A stretch of DNA of 64,000 nt, taken from the NCBI RefSeq assembly GCF_013343715.1, contig NZ_JABUNR010000001.1, forward strand, positions 310,001 through 374,000, read 5' to 3'. The notes beneath the pieces were generated by a model. The model was not told where the DNA came from and searched no databases. It saw only the letters and a program-made list of their open reading frames with translations. A program made the translations under genes and the position numbers. The stretch's first letter is position 1; every line of letters starts with the position of its first letter. This DNA is from Mesobacillus harenae (GTDB lineage: Bacteria; Bacillota; Bacilli; Bacillales; Cytobacillaceae). Shown piece by piece: positions 24,920 through 33,586 of this stretch.

Positions 24920-26125
24920 GTGAACTTGGATGAAGTTATTATTGCTCGAGAGAAGATGAAGGAAGTTGTTCACACGACTCCTCTTGATTATTCAAAAACA
25001 TTTAGTAATCTGTCTCAAAATGAAGTGTATTTAAAACTTGAAAACCTTCAAAAGACAGGGTCTTTTAAGGTCAGAGGGTCTTATAATAAGCTTATTAATT
25101 TGTCGGAGGAAGAGCTGAAAAAGGGAGTTGTCGCTGCTTCTGCCGGAAACCATGCCCAGGGAGTTGCGTATTCCAGTCAAATGCTTGGAATCCAATGTAC
25201 GATTGTCATGCCAAAGGGGGCACCCTTAAGCAAAGTGCTCGCAACCAGGCAATATGGGGCAGAGGTAATATTGGAAGGCAATGTATTTGATGAGGCGCTA
25301 GCATACGCTTTAAAGCTAAAGGATCAAATGGGTGCGGCGTTTATCCATGCATTTGATGATGAAGCTGTTATTGCAGGACAGGGAACAGTCGGATTAGAAA
25401 TTTTGGATCAGCTCCCAGATGTAGAGGCCATTATATGTCCTGTGGGAGGGGGAGGCCTCATTGCTGGAATTGCTATGGCTGTTAAGGAAAAAAACCCTCA
25501 TATTTCAGTATATGGTGTACAAACTATCGCGTGCCCTAGTATGAAACAGTCTTTATTAGAAAATAAAGCTGTTATGATTGAGGCTGCGCCGACGATGGCT
25601 GATGGAATTGCTGTCAAAAAACCCGGATTGAAAACTTTTGAAATTATTAAAGATTATGTTGATGATATTTATTGTGTTGATGAAATGGAAATTGCCCGGA
25701 CCATGCTGATGATTTTAGAGAGGAATAAGCTCTTGGTGGAGGGATCGGGTGCAAGCCCCCTTGCCGCACTGCTTTATAAAAAACTAAAGCTAAAAGGCAA
25801 AAAGGTTGCAGCTGTTTTAACCGGCGGAAACGTGGATGTGAATTTTATTTCGAGGATTATTGAGCGTGGACTGGTCGAGTCAGGAAGGTATGCGGTTTTC
25901 GCTTTCACTTTAAAAGATAAACCAGGCGAATTAGAAAAAGCTTTGGGTTCAATTTCTGCCTTAGATGCAAACATTCAATCCGTCAATCTTCATCACATTG
26001 GCAAGCATATTTATCCTGGATATGCGCAACTTGTTATTTCAGTTGAAACAAAGAACCATGATCACATTGAGCAGCTTTTTAAAGTACTGAAACAGAAAGG
26101 GTTTAAAGTAACTATGGAGGACTAA
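24920..26125 (+). CDS. ilvA: Threonine ammonia-lyase (threonine deaminase) with C-terminal ACT domain
   Basis: PLP enzyme converting threonine to 2-oxobutyrate and ammonia. The PLP lysine is Lys50 in GSFKVRGSYN; SAGNHAQGVAY and the phosphate-binding GGGGLIAG follow. One ACT domain covers about residues 325-401 (AVFAFTLKDKPGELEKAL). One ACT domain and 401 residues fit the catabolic or short type, while biosynthetic IlvA usually has one or two ACT-like domains and is longer. The start is GTG 24920 after AGGAGGAGTCAAT. It is not near other isoleucine genes. Confidence 0.9.
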   Translation: MNLDEVIIAREKMKEVVHTTPLDYSKTFSNLSQNEVYLKLENLQKTGSFKVRGSYNKLINLSEEELKKGVVAASAGNHAQGVAYSSQMLGIQCTIVMPKGAPLSKVLATRQYGAEVILEGNVFDEALAYALKLKDQMGAAFIHAFDDEAVIAGQGTVGLEILDQLPDVEAIICPVGGGGLIAGIAMAVKEKNPHISVYGVQTIACPSMKQSLLENKAVMIEAAPTMADGIAVKKPGLKTFEIIKDYVDDIYCVDEMEIARTMLMILERNKLLVEGSGASPLAALLYKKLKLKGKKVAAVLTGGNVDVNFISRIIERGLVESGRYAVFAFTLKDKPGELEKALGSISALDANIQSVNLHHIGKHIYPGYAQLVISVETKNHDHIEQLFKVLKQKGFKVTMED

Positions 26126-26152
26126 TTTTAGGAGGTACAGGAAATTAGCAGG

Positions 26153-26187
26153 TAAGGCCTTTGAAACCATTGAAGGCTTTTTATTTT
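26153..26187 (+). terminator. Probable terminator after threonine deaminase
   Basis: An imperfect stem between AAGGCCTTTGAA and TTGAAGGCTTTTT is followed by a T-rich run. The following sequence to 26414 shows no gene. Confidence 0.5.
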
Positions 26188-26414
26188 GTAATATAAAATA
26201 AATAGCCTAGTAATAATTCAATTGCAATATATTTTTTCATATAAATACACAGGCTCGGACATAATCTAGGCTTCGGCGGTTTAAAGACAAAGGGAAACAT
26301 GGAACGGTGTATATAGAGTGGAAATTTTATGGTAATATTAACAGGGTCCATACATAAGCAAAAAAAGTTATTTTTGAATATTGTTTTGTAGTTTTTTATG
26401 AGAATAATAATCTA

Positions 26415-26632
26415 GTGAATAGAGGTAAATTTTTAAGTAAACTGCTAATAGTATTGCTTTTAATCATTATCACCACTTGCGAGAGTGATCCAGCACCTGA
26501 AACTGCAGCTAATGTTCAGGCACCGCCAGCGGATACAGAGACAGCTGATTTGCATGACCATCTTCTTTATTGAACTGGGACCAGGATGAGCTGGCTAAAG
26601 GATTGGATGCCATAATTGGAACAGGCTATTAA
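26415..26632 (+). pseudogene. Small lipoprotein gene, apparently frameshifted
   Basis: GTG 26415 opens a 52-residue frame with a lipoprotein signal (LLIVLLLIIITTC) and a Pro/Ala/Thr-rich stretch ending DLHDHLLY at the TGA at 26571. In another frame the sequence continues directly as NWDQDELAKGLDAIIGTGY to a TAA at 26630, which looks like the original C-terminus. One small indel near 26570 would explain this. The ribosome site is poor. It lies just ahead of another lipoprotein gene. Confidence 0.4.
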
Positions 26633-26668
26633 ATTAGAAGGGAGAGATTTCTTATTAAAAACATTACG

Positions 26669-27265
26669 TTGCTGCTTTTATCCTTAATGATTACGGCCCT
26701 TTCGGCATGCTCGTCTTCGGGTGAAGCAGAACCTGCCAAAAGTCAAACTGATGTTGAAGAAGAAAACAGTGAGTCAATCGAGGTAGATAAAGGTCTGTTG
26801 AGTGTAGAGGTAACTTTGCCAGCATCCATGTTTGAGGGAGAAGATATCGAAAGTACCATTGCGAGTGCAGAGGAAGATGGGATAGAGGTAACTAAGAATG
26901 ATGATGGCTCACTAACCTATAACATGTCCAAATCCAAGCACAAGCAAATGCTCCAGGAGATGGAAACTGATCTCAAAACAACTGTTGAAGAAATGAAAAA
27001 CAGTGAGGAATTTACATCAATTCAAAATATCACGCATAATAATTCTTTTTCAGAATTTAGATTGGTAGTAGATAAAGCGGCTTATGAAAATAGCTTTGAT
27101 GGCTTTGCTGCGTTTGGGCTAGGCTTTTCAGGAATGTTCTATCAGCTTTTTGACGGAGCAAGTCCAGATCGCTTAGAAGTTAAAATCTTGGTAGAGGATG
27201 CAGCATCGGGAGAGGTTTTTAATGAAATTGTTTATCCAGATGCTTTAGAAGAGGAAGAAGGATAG
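26669..27265 (+). CDS. Lipoprotein of unknown function
   Basis: About 198 residues with a lipobox (TALSACSS) and an acidic linker, then a beta-alpha domain (LLSVEVTLPASMFEGEDIES on). The start is unclear: TTG 26669 is the first conventional codon but lies about 20 bases from the AAGGGAGAG site, whereas an in-frame ATT at 26654 is ideally placed and would give MKNITLLLLSLMIT, a typical lipoprotein start. ATT is a rare start, known from infC, or it may be a mutated ATG. Surface-anchored, no family recognised. Confidence 0.75.
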   Translation: MLLLSLMITALSACSSSGEAEPAKSQTDVEEENSESIEVDKGLLSVEVTLPASMFEGEDIESTIASAEEDGIEVTKNDDGSLTYNMSKSKHKQMLQEMETDLKTTVEEMKNSEEFTSIQNITHNNSFSEFRLVVDKAAYENSFDGFAAFGLGFSGMFYQLFDGASPDRLEVKILVEDAASGEVFNEIVYPDALEEEEG

Positions 27266-27272
27266 GTTCAGG

Positions 27273-27294
27273 CACCCGACTGGGTGTTTTTTTT
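27273..27294 (+). terminator. Terminator after the lipoprotein gene
   Basis: CACCC and GGGTG pair around GACT and are followed by TTTTTTTT. Confidence 0.75.
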
Positions 27295-27763
27295 ATGGAT
27301 AAGAAAGATGAAAATTTAGTATTGATTACTGTATAGTCCCATTTCCAAGCTAGTCTTTTCTAGAAAATACTTCCGTAACTATCTTGCTAAGAACCCATTT
27401 AGGATGGTGCCAAACGGATGAAGTCAAAGGACGGCTTCTCAATCAAAATTTACTACATTATGGACACTTAGGGCGATAATGAGAAAAATATTTCGCACGA
27501 ACAAGCTGGTTTTCTAGTTCTGAAGTCGTTTGCGCTTTTATCTATGGAACAAAAGAAGAGCTTAATAAAGTATCATACTTACTAATGTTTCTATTTATCA
27601 AATTTAAAGTGTGTTTTATGAAGCTATTATATTGATATAACTAATCTAGTAGTTTTATTACCAGATCCTATACAGGTAAAAAAGATTCTCATTAAGTATC
27701 ATGAAAATCTCAAACTATGAGAAATTAATTTAACTTAATTTTTTAAAAATTTAAAAAGTACTG
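27295..27763. other. Non-coding stretch before the catabolic island
   Basis: About 470 AT-rich bases without a supported gene, RNA or clear repeat. It separates the left-hand genes from the aromatic catabolic island. Confidence 0.4.
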
Positions 27764-27821
27764 TTGACTTTTTTGATGCAACTTAATTACAATGTATATA
27801 AGAAACACTGTTACCTATACA
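27764..27821 (+). promoter_or_regulatory. Promoter and possible operator of the ABC transporter operon
   Basis: TTGACT (27764-27769) and TACAAT (27788-27793) with an 18-base spacer form a good sigma-A promoter. TGTATA (27793-27798) and TATACA (27816-27821) make an inverted repeat around AAACACTGTT directly downstream. The transcript would have a leader of about 155 bases. Confidence 0.5.
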
Positions 27822-27957
27822 AAACATAACTAAAGGAGGCTGTTTTAAAACTAGACTAAGATACTATGTTCAGATCGAACAAATATAGGCCTTTACTCAC
27901 ATGATAAAACAAGTCTTTAATAAAAATTAATTGCAGAATAATGGGGGATGATGTTTT

Positions 27958-28974
27958 ATGAGGAAAAATGCACTGTTAAGTTTGCTAGTTTTGTTTATTT
28001 CCGGATTTTTAATAGCCTGTAGTCAATCAGGCAGTACAGAAGAAAAGGATTCATCAGGTGGAGGCAGCGAAGGACCTGTTGAAATTCGCTTAGGCGGCGG
28101 ATATGCGGCTGAAGAAACACTTTGGCTCCTTGAAATAGCAGATGAAAATATAGCTCCTAACAAAGGAAAAAGTTATACATTAAATGTTTCTCAATTTAGA
28201 GCAAATGCGGATCGACTTAATGCATATCAAGCGGGACAGCTTGATGCAGGATCTCTTGGTCAAGGGGCTGCAATGCTAGCTCACGAACAAGGAATTGACC
28301 TAAAGGTTGTTTCCGTTGTTACAAAAGACACACCAAATGTAGGGTTTAATACTGCATTTATGGCTTTGAAGGATTCAGGTATTAAGGATATAAAGGATCT
28401 TAAGGGGAAAACGATTGGTATTTCTGATTTCAAAGCACCAGCTGACTTATGGGCAAGAAATGCCTTACGATCTGCAGGATTAGATCCAGATAAAGATGTT
28501 AAGTTTGCAATCACTCCAATCCCCGCTATGACAGAGGCAGTTAAGTCTAAAAGAATTGATGTAGGGATGTTCCCGCAGCCATTCTTTGCAGAAGCGGAAG
28601 CAAGTGGGGAATTTACTACAGTTTTCACTTCAAAAACTGGGGTACCAGTAGATGAAGATTTTCTAGTTTTATTCATGGACCCTAAGTTTATTAGTGCTAA
28701 TGAAAAGGCAGTTAAAGACTTCTTGGCTGATTATAAGGCTGCTGTAGATTACTACTTAGAAAATGGTGAAGAAGCTAGACAAAAGCTAATCGATGCTGGA
28801 AAGATTCAAGCAACACCTGAGGTTTACGTAGAGATGACAGATTATAACCACTCTGCTTATTTAGATGAAGAGGGATGGAAAGCTATTCAAGAAATAATGG
28901 TGGAAGACGGCTGGTTAAAGTCTAAACTTGATTTAAATGAACTTCTGGATGAGTCTTATCTGCCAGCTGAATAA
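27958..28974 (+). CDS. ABC transporter substrate-binding lipoprotein, NitT/TauT type
   Basis: Membrane-anchored binding protein for a small anionic or aromatic solute. Lipobox LIAC with Cys21, a Ser/Gly linker, then the SsuA/THI5-like fold (RLGGGYAAEETLWLLEIAD, QAGQLDAGSLGQGAAMLAHE, DLKGKTIGISDFKAPADLWA, KSKRIDVGMFPQPFFAEAE). Length 338 is typical. It starts an operon with an ATPase and two permeases and heads an aromatic catabolic island, so an aromatic acid or sulfonate-like substrate is likely. An intercistronic hairpin after it should raise its level over the other subunits. Confidence 0.88.
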   Translation: MRKNALLSLLVLFISGFLIACSQSGSTEEKDSSGGGSEGPVEIRLGGGYAAEETLWLLEIADENIAPNKGKSYTLNVSQFRANADRLNAYQAGQLDAGSLGQGAAMLAHEQGIDLKVVSVVTKDTPNVGFNTAFMALKDSGIKDIKDLKGKTIGISDFKAPADLWARNALRSAGLDPDKDVKFAITPIPAMTEAVKSKRIDVGMFPQPFFAEAEASGEFTTVFTSKTGVPVDEDFLVLFMDPKFISANEKAVKDFLADYKAAVDYYLENGEEARQKLIDAGKIQATPEVYVEMTDYNHSAYLDEEGWKAIQEIMVEDGWLKSKLDLNELLDESYLPAE

Positions 28975-28980
28975 ACAAAA

Positions 28981-29011
28981 TTTTGGGAGGGAGCTCTGCT
29001 TCCTCCCAAAA
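28981..29011 (+). terminator. Intercistronic hairpin between binding protein and ATPase genes
   Basis: TTTTGGGAGG and CCTCCCAAAA pair around an 11-base loop, seven bases after the stop. It has no long T tract, so it more likely attenuates transcription or protects the upstream mRNA from decay than ends the operon. Confidence 0.65.
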
Positions 29012-29050
29012 ATAAATAATTGATATATCCTTTCAAGGAGGTTAACTAAT

Positions 29051-29860
29051 ATGAAAAACAAAATGCCTGCAATCCAAATTGAAAATCTCAGAAAAGTTTA
29101 TTCATCAGGAAATGAAGATGTTCTGGCTATTCAAGATGTTAGTTTAGATATACCAGAAGGGAAATTTGTTAGCATTGTCGGACCAAGTGGTTGTGGAAAG
29201 AGTACTTTTTTACATATTGTCGGAGGCTTTATTCAAAAAACAGCTGGGACTGTAAGAATTAGAGGGAAAGAAGTTGAAAAACCCGGTCCCGATCGGGGAA
29301 TGATGTTTCAAGAATCCGCTCTGTTCCCATGGAAGAACGTGTTTGATAATGTGGCATGGGGCTTAGAGGTTCAGGGAGTTCCAAAAGCCAAAAGAAAAGA
29401 GATAGTTGAGGGGTTCTTAAAGCTAGTGCGTTTATGGGAATTTAGAAATCATCTACCATCACAATTATCGGGTGGTATGAGACAAAGGGTCTCCTTGGCA
29501 AGAGTGCTGGCATTTAATCCAGATGTATTATTAATGGATGAGCCGTTCGGGGCTTTAGATGCTCAAACTAGAGAGGAAATGCAAGTCGAATTGCAAAGGA
29601 TTTGGAGTGAATCACAAAAGAGTGTTTTGTTTGTCACACATGATATCGAGGAAGCTGTCTTTTTAAGTGATCGAGTGATTGTATTCTCCGGAAGGCCGGC
29701 AACTATTACTGAAATTATTGATATAAAGTTTGATAGGCCACGAGATTTGAGTTTATATAAATCAAGTCAATTTAGAGATTATCGAAATCATATTTGGGAT
29801 CTTCTTCATGAGGAGCACCATAAGCCAGTAACCAGTACGTCGGAGGTCGTCAATGGATAA
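29051..29860 (+). CDS. ABC transporter ATP-binding protein, NitT/TauT type
   Basis: 269 residues with Walker A GPSGCGKST (44-52), Q-loop MMFQESALFPW, signature LSGGMRQR, Walker B VLLMDEPFGALD and switch His in FVTHDIEEAV. It belongs to the SsuB/TauB group. It powers the two permeases that follow; its end overlaps the next start by 8 bases, showing tight coupling. Start behind AAGGAGG. Confidence 0.94.
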   Translation: MKNKMPAIQIENLRKVYSSGNEDVLAIQDVSLDIPEGKFVSIVGPSGCGKSTFLHIVGGFIQKTAGTVRIRGKEVEKPGPDRGMMFQESALFPWKNVFDNVAWGLEVQGVPKAKRKEIVEGFLKLVRLWEFRNHLPSQLSGGMRQRVSLARVLAFNPDVLLMDEPFGALDAQTREEMQVELQRIWSESQKSVLFVTHDIEEAVFLSDRVIVFSGRPATITEIIDIKFDRPRDLSLYKSSQFRDYRNHIWDLLHEEHHKPVTSTSEVVNG

Positions 29861-30614
29861 GAAATTTCAAAAAATAGCTGCCATCGAAATAATTGTAGTG
29901 ATGTTATTATGGGAAGGATTAGCCTATTTTCAATTGATTCCCACTTACCTTTCTAGTCCAACTATTATCTTAGCTGCTATGTGGGACTTAATAAAAAGCG
30001 GAGAGATTATTTCTCATATGGGAGCTAGTCTTTACCGATCAATGTTCGGGTTCGTTGTCGTCATTATTATTGGGGTAGGCCTGGGTATTCTAGCGGGTTA
30101 CTACAAAAAAATTGGCAATTTCTTCGATCCTATCATAAATGCTATCAATCCCATTCCCAAAATTGCATTACTGCCGATTTTAATGGTCTGGTTTGGGATG
30201 ACGGATACGACTCGAATTTTAATTATTTTCTTAACAGCATTTTTCCCGACTTTTGTAGCAACAAGAGACGGAGTACGTTCTATGAAACAAGTGCATTTAT
30301 GGGCAGCCGAAAACATGGGGGCCTCCCAGCTACAACTATTGTATAAAGTTGTGTTTCCAGGAACACTTCCCAAAATTTTTGATGGGTTAAGAGTTTCTCT
30401 CGGATTAACGTTTGTTATGATGTTTTCCTCAGAAATAATTGGTGCATCTAATGGAGCTGGACTTGGATTTTTAATCTTAAATGCTGATTTGGTTGGCAGA
30501 ACAGATATCATGTTTGCTGCAGTAGCTTTTATCGCGGTATTGGGTTTTATTTTTGACCGGATTCTCTTAAAAGTTCGCAGTAAATTATTGTGGTGGGATT
30601 TGAATCAGGCTTAG
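29853..30614 (+). CDS. ABC transporter permease, NitT/TauT type (first)
   Basis: 253 residues with about six membrane segments and the EAA loop (AAENMGASQLQLLYKVVFPG TLP region) that contacts the ATPase. N-terminal part is short. It overlaps the ATPase gene by 8 bases. Because a second, different permease follows, the channel is probably a heterodimer, which differs from the homodimer usual in SsuC or TauC systems. Confidence 0.92.
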   Translation: MDKKFQKIAAIEIIVVMLLWEGLAYFQLIPTYLSSPTIILAAMWDLIKSGEIISHMGASLYRSMFGFVVVIIIGVGLGILAGYYKKIGNFFDPIINAINPIPKIALLPILMVWFGMTDTTRILIIFLTAFFPTFVATRDGVRSMKQVHLWAAENMGASQLQLLYKVVFPGTLPKIFDGLRVSLGLTFVMMFSSEIIGASNGAGLGFLILNADLVGRTDIMFAAVAFIAVLGFIFDRILLKVRSKLLWWDLNQA

Positions 30615-30651
30615 TTTCCTTACCTAAGCACCAAAGTAAAGAGGTGAAAAT

Positions 30652-31404
30652 ATGTTGAAAAAAGTAGTAGATAAAGTGGTCAAGTATCAGTCAATTTTAG
30701 TTTTTTTTCTATTATGGGAAATTATTGCGTTTGTAGGAGTTTTACCTGAAAGGCTATTCCCTTCATTATTTTCCGTGTTTGGGGTGTTACTTGAAATTGT
30801 AGTTTCAGCGATTTTTTGGGATAATCTATCAATTACAATGTACCGAGTAATTGTTGGCTTTTTAATTGCTGCGGCTTTGGGTGTTCCTTTAGGGTTAATG
30901 ATGAGCAGATACAATTTCTTGAACACATTGGTCCAGCCAATGCTTTCGATTGGGTATCCTATTCCAAGGGTTGCTCTATACCCTATTTTGGTTTTTATAC
31001 TAGGAATCGGATCAGGCTCGAAGATTTTATTAATCACTCTTGAATGCTTATTTCCTATTGTTATAAGTACATACTATGGGGCAATGCGAGTTAATCATTT
31101 GTTTATCTGGGCTTCTCAAAATATGGGGGCTAACGATCGTAAAATGTTTTGGAAAGTATTATTGCCAGCTACAACGCCTGCAATTTTCACAGGGCTGCGA
31201 ATGGCTATTCCATTAGCGTTAATTATCGCTGTTTTGACTGAAATGATTAGTTCTACTGAGGGGATCGGGTACCAATTAGTATATTTATCTTCCTCACTTG
31301 TTCAGGAGAACGTTTTGGCAATGGTCTTGTTAATAGGAATTGTTGGATATATACTTAGTAGCTCTTTAGACTTTATCCAAAACAAGTTTATTTTTTGGAA
31401 ATGA
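30652..31404 (+). CDS. ABC transporter permease, NitT/TauT type (second)
   Basis: 250 residues, about six membrane segments, EAA loop ASQNMGANDRKMFWKVLLPA. Clearly homologous to the preceding permease but diverged throughout, so an old duplication. Ribosome site AAAGAGGTG. Completes a binding protein, ATPase and two-permease set. Confidence 0.92.
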   Translation: MLKKVVDKVVKYQSILVFFLLWEIIAFVGVLPERLFPSLFSVFGVLLEIVVSAIFWDNLSITMYRVIVGFLIAAALGVPLGLMMSRYNFLNTLVQPMLSIGYPIPRVALYPILVFILGIGSGSKILLITLECLFPIVISTYYGAMRVNHLFIWASQNMGANDRKMFWKVLLPATTPAIFTGLRMAIPLALIIAVLTEMISSTEGIGYQLVYLSSSLVQENVLAMVLLIGIVGYILSSSLDFIQNKFIFWK

Positions 31405-31529
31405 TTAACCTGTAAAATATTTTGCAGCTACCGATATAGAGAAAGTGCCTTAAAACTGCCAGTATTAGGCGATTAAGTTGTAGTATTAAAATGTTATTTC
31501 GATAAAAAAGAGAAGTTAGGGGGGGGAAG

Positions 31530-32324
31530 ATGCCAGTTGTCAAAGTTAATGACTTAAGTATTTATTACGAACTCAAGGGGGTAGGAAAGCCTCTTATCAT
31601 ACTCCATGGCTTAGGGAACAACTCACAATCATGGAAGAAACAATTAGAAGGATTGAAAAGTAAGTTTACAGTAATTGCATGGGATGCCCCGGGATATGGC
31701 CATAGTTCTGACCCAAAGGAAGAGTATAAGGACTTTAGCCAATTTGCGGATGTTTTAGACGGGTTTATAGAGCAGCTTGGCTATCAGTCTGTTAATCTAT
31801 TGGGCCACTCCATGGGTTCTGCTATTGCTATAAACTATTGTTCCCGTTACCCGCAAAAGGTGAATTCATTAATTATCGCAGATGCAACTAGAGGGGCTGC
31901 TGGATATAGTAATGAGGAAAATGAAAGAAAACTAAGAAATCGTTTGAACAATATTGAGACATTGAAACCTGAAGAAATCGCAAAGTTAAGAGTAAAGGAA
32001 CTACTTGCTCCGAATCCTGATGCTGAAGTAAAGGCTGAAGCAGAAAGGATTATGTCCCAGATAAGACCAATGGGATACCGCTCGGTTGCTTATTCGCTGT
32101 TCCATTTGGATAATATGAATTCTCTTTCTTCTATTAAAATACCTACTCTAATTATTTGTGGTGAGCTTGATAAGGCAACACCGGTAAGTGAGTCACAAAT
32201 CTTTCACGAGCATTTGCCTAATTCGCAGCTTGTAGTTATTCCAAAGACTGGCCATTTGTGCTACCAGGAAGACCCTGCTACTTTTAACTCCTCAATTACA
32301 GAATTTCTGAATAATTTTGAATAA
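31530..32324 (+). CDS. Alpha/beta hydrolase, MhpC/BphD-like
   Basis: 264 residues with oxyanion motif LHGLGNN, nucleophile elbow GHSMGS (Ser94), acid Asp in CGELDKATP and His in KTGHLCYQED. In an island with a ring dioxygenase, a diol dehydrogenase and an extradiol dioxygenase, it probably cleaves the C-C bond of the meta-ring-fission product, as MhpC and BphD do. Simple esterase or lactonase activity cannot be excluded from sequence. Start after a long G run (AGGGGGGGGAAG). Confidence 0.85.
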   Translation: MPVVKVNDLSIYYELKGVGKPLIILHGLGNNSQSWKKQLEGLKSKFTVIAWDAPGYGHSSDPKEEYKDFSQFADVLDGFIEQLGYQSVNLLGHSMGSAIAINYCSRYPQKVNSLIIADATRGAAGYSNEENERKLRNRLNNIETLKPEEIAKLRVKELLAPNPDAEVKAEAERIMSQIRPMGYRSVAYSLFHLDNMNSLSSIKIPTLIICGELDKATPVSESQIFHEHLPNSQLVVIPKTGHLCYQEDPATFNSSITEFLNNFE

Positions 32325-32418
32325 AAAGAAGGAAAACTTTATTTAGGCATAGAAAATCATACTAAAATAATATAAGATTTGTAATGTGGATGATAGTAGC
32401 AGTAAGGACGTGTAAACA

Positions 32419-33210
32419 TTGGCAAAAGCTGAAAATGAACGATATAATGCAAACTCTCTTGTAAGAGGATTAGAAATATTAAAACTGTTTAATGAAGAGA
32501 AACCGACATTATCATTAGTAGAAATCGCAAAAGAACTTGATGTTAGCCGGACCGTTCCATACCGGTTATTATATACTCTCCAAACAATGGGATACTTGCA
32601 TCAGGATGAAGACACGAAGCGTTATAATCTAACTCCCAAGGTTCTTGAATTGGGCTTTGCATTCTTGAGCAGCTTAAAACTGCCAGAAATAACGCAGCCT
32701 TACCTAGAAGAATTAAGAGATATAACTGGAGCATCATGTCACTTATCCATATTAGATGATCATGAAGTGGTCTATGTTGGGAGTGCTCCAGTAAGAGGAG
32801 TATCTGCAATAAATGTGAATATTGGACTTAGAATTCCTGCACATGCTGTAGCAAACGGTAAACTATTGCTTGCTTTTCTGCCAGTCGATAAATTAAATCA
32901 TATTATTTATGGATCTCAATTAAAGTCATATACAGAAAAAACACAGACCGACATGGCTGCTTTTTTGGAAGAATTAAATACTATCCGAGAACAAGGATAT
33001 TCGATTTCCAAAGGTGAGTTTCACCACGGCATCCAGTCTGTTGCTGCACCTATTTTCGACAGCAGTGGTAAAGTGATGGCTGCTATTAATGTCGTGGCAA
33101 CAGAAGAAACATTTCATCAGGAATTTATTGAAAATGTTGCTCTTCCGAAAGTATTAGAAACCTCTAATAAACTTTCTGGTTTTATGGGTCACTCTTTTAA
33201 TCGGAGATAA
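32419..33210 (+). CDS. IclR-family transcriptional regulator
   Basis: 263 residues: N-terminal winged helix (about 10-70, SLVEIAKELDVSRTVPYRLLY) and a C-terminal IclR effector domain (GASCHLSILDDHEVVYVG, IPAHAVANGKLLLAF, GYSISKGEFHHGIQSVAAPI). IclR proteins commonly sense aromatic acids or their breakdown products and control adjacent catabolic genes. It is the only regulator in the island. The near-identical palindromes at 33496 and 35001 are the best candidate operators. TTG start after AAGGACG. Confidence 0.92.
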   Translation: MAKAENERYNANSLVRGLEILKLFNEEKPTLSLVEIAKELDVSRTVPYRLLYTLQTMGYLHQDEDTKRYNLTPKVLELGFAFLSSLKLPEITQPYLEELRDITGASCHLSILDDHEVVYVGSAPVRGVSAINVNIGLRIPAHAVANGKLLLAFLPVDKLNHIIYGSQLKSYTEKTQTDMAAFLEELNTIREQGYSISKGEFHHGIQSVAAPIFDSSGKVMAAINVVATEETFHQEFIENVALPKVLETSNKLSGFMGHSFNRR

Positions 33211-33245
33211 AATCAGATATAAACTTTAATTTAACAGTTAAGTAC

Positions 33246-33295
33246 AAGAACACCCGCCTGTAGATGTAAGAAATCCAGGGTGTTCTTTATTTTTG
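33246..33295 (+). terminator. Terminator after the IclR gene
   Basis: GAACACCC (33248-33255) and GGGTGTTC (33278-33285) pair, followed by TTTATTTTT. The rest of the gap up to the promoter at 33457 shows no gene. Confidence 0.8.
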
Positions 33296-33456
33296 CCATT
33301 TACTCAACGATTAGATCGTTAGTGGCTGATAATTTTCAAATGTTTCATTGCATAAAGAAGAAACTCGGTTGAAGCGATTAGATAGTAAGGTGCGAACTTC
33401 TATCTAAAGAAGAAAGAATTGATAGAACTAGGTAAGGTGAAATTAAAATTTTAGTG

Positions 33457-33515
33457 TTGACGTAGTTATCTAAAGATTATAAAATTTTAGAAAATATGTT
33501 TTTTATATAAAACAT
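33457..33515 (+). promoter_or_regulatory. Promoter and palindromic operator of the MFS transporter gene
   Basis: TTGACG (33457-33462), 17 bases, TAAAAT (33480-33485). Eleven bases further the near-palindrome ATGTTTTTTATATAAAACAT (33496-33515) covers the start region. It matches the site before the cupin gene at 17 of 20 positions, and promoter spacing is identical, so both are probably controlled by one repressor, most likely the IclR protein. Confidence 0.65.
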
Positions 33516-33586
33516 CCCTACAAATTAAAAGGAGGAAGAGTTAAGCATAGGGGTACATATAAAACAAAAACACGGGGTGGCTGAGT

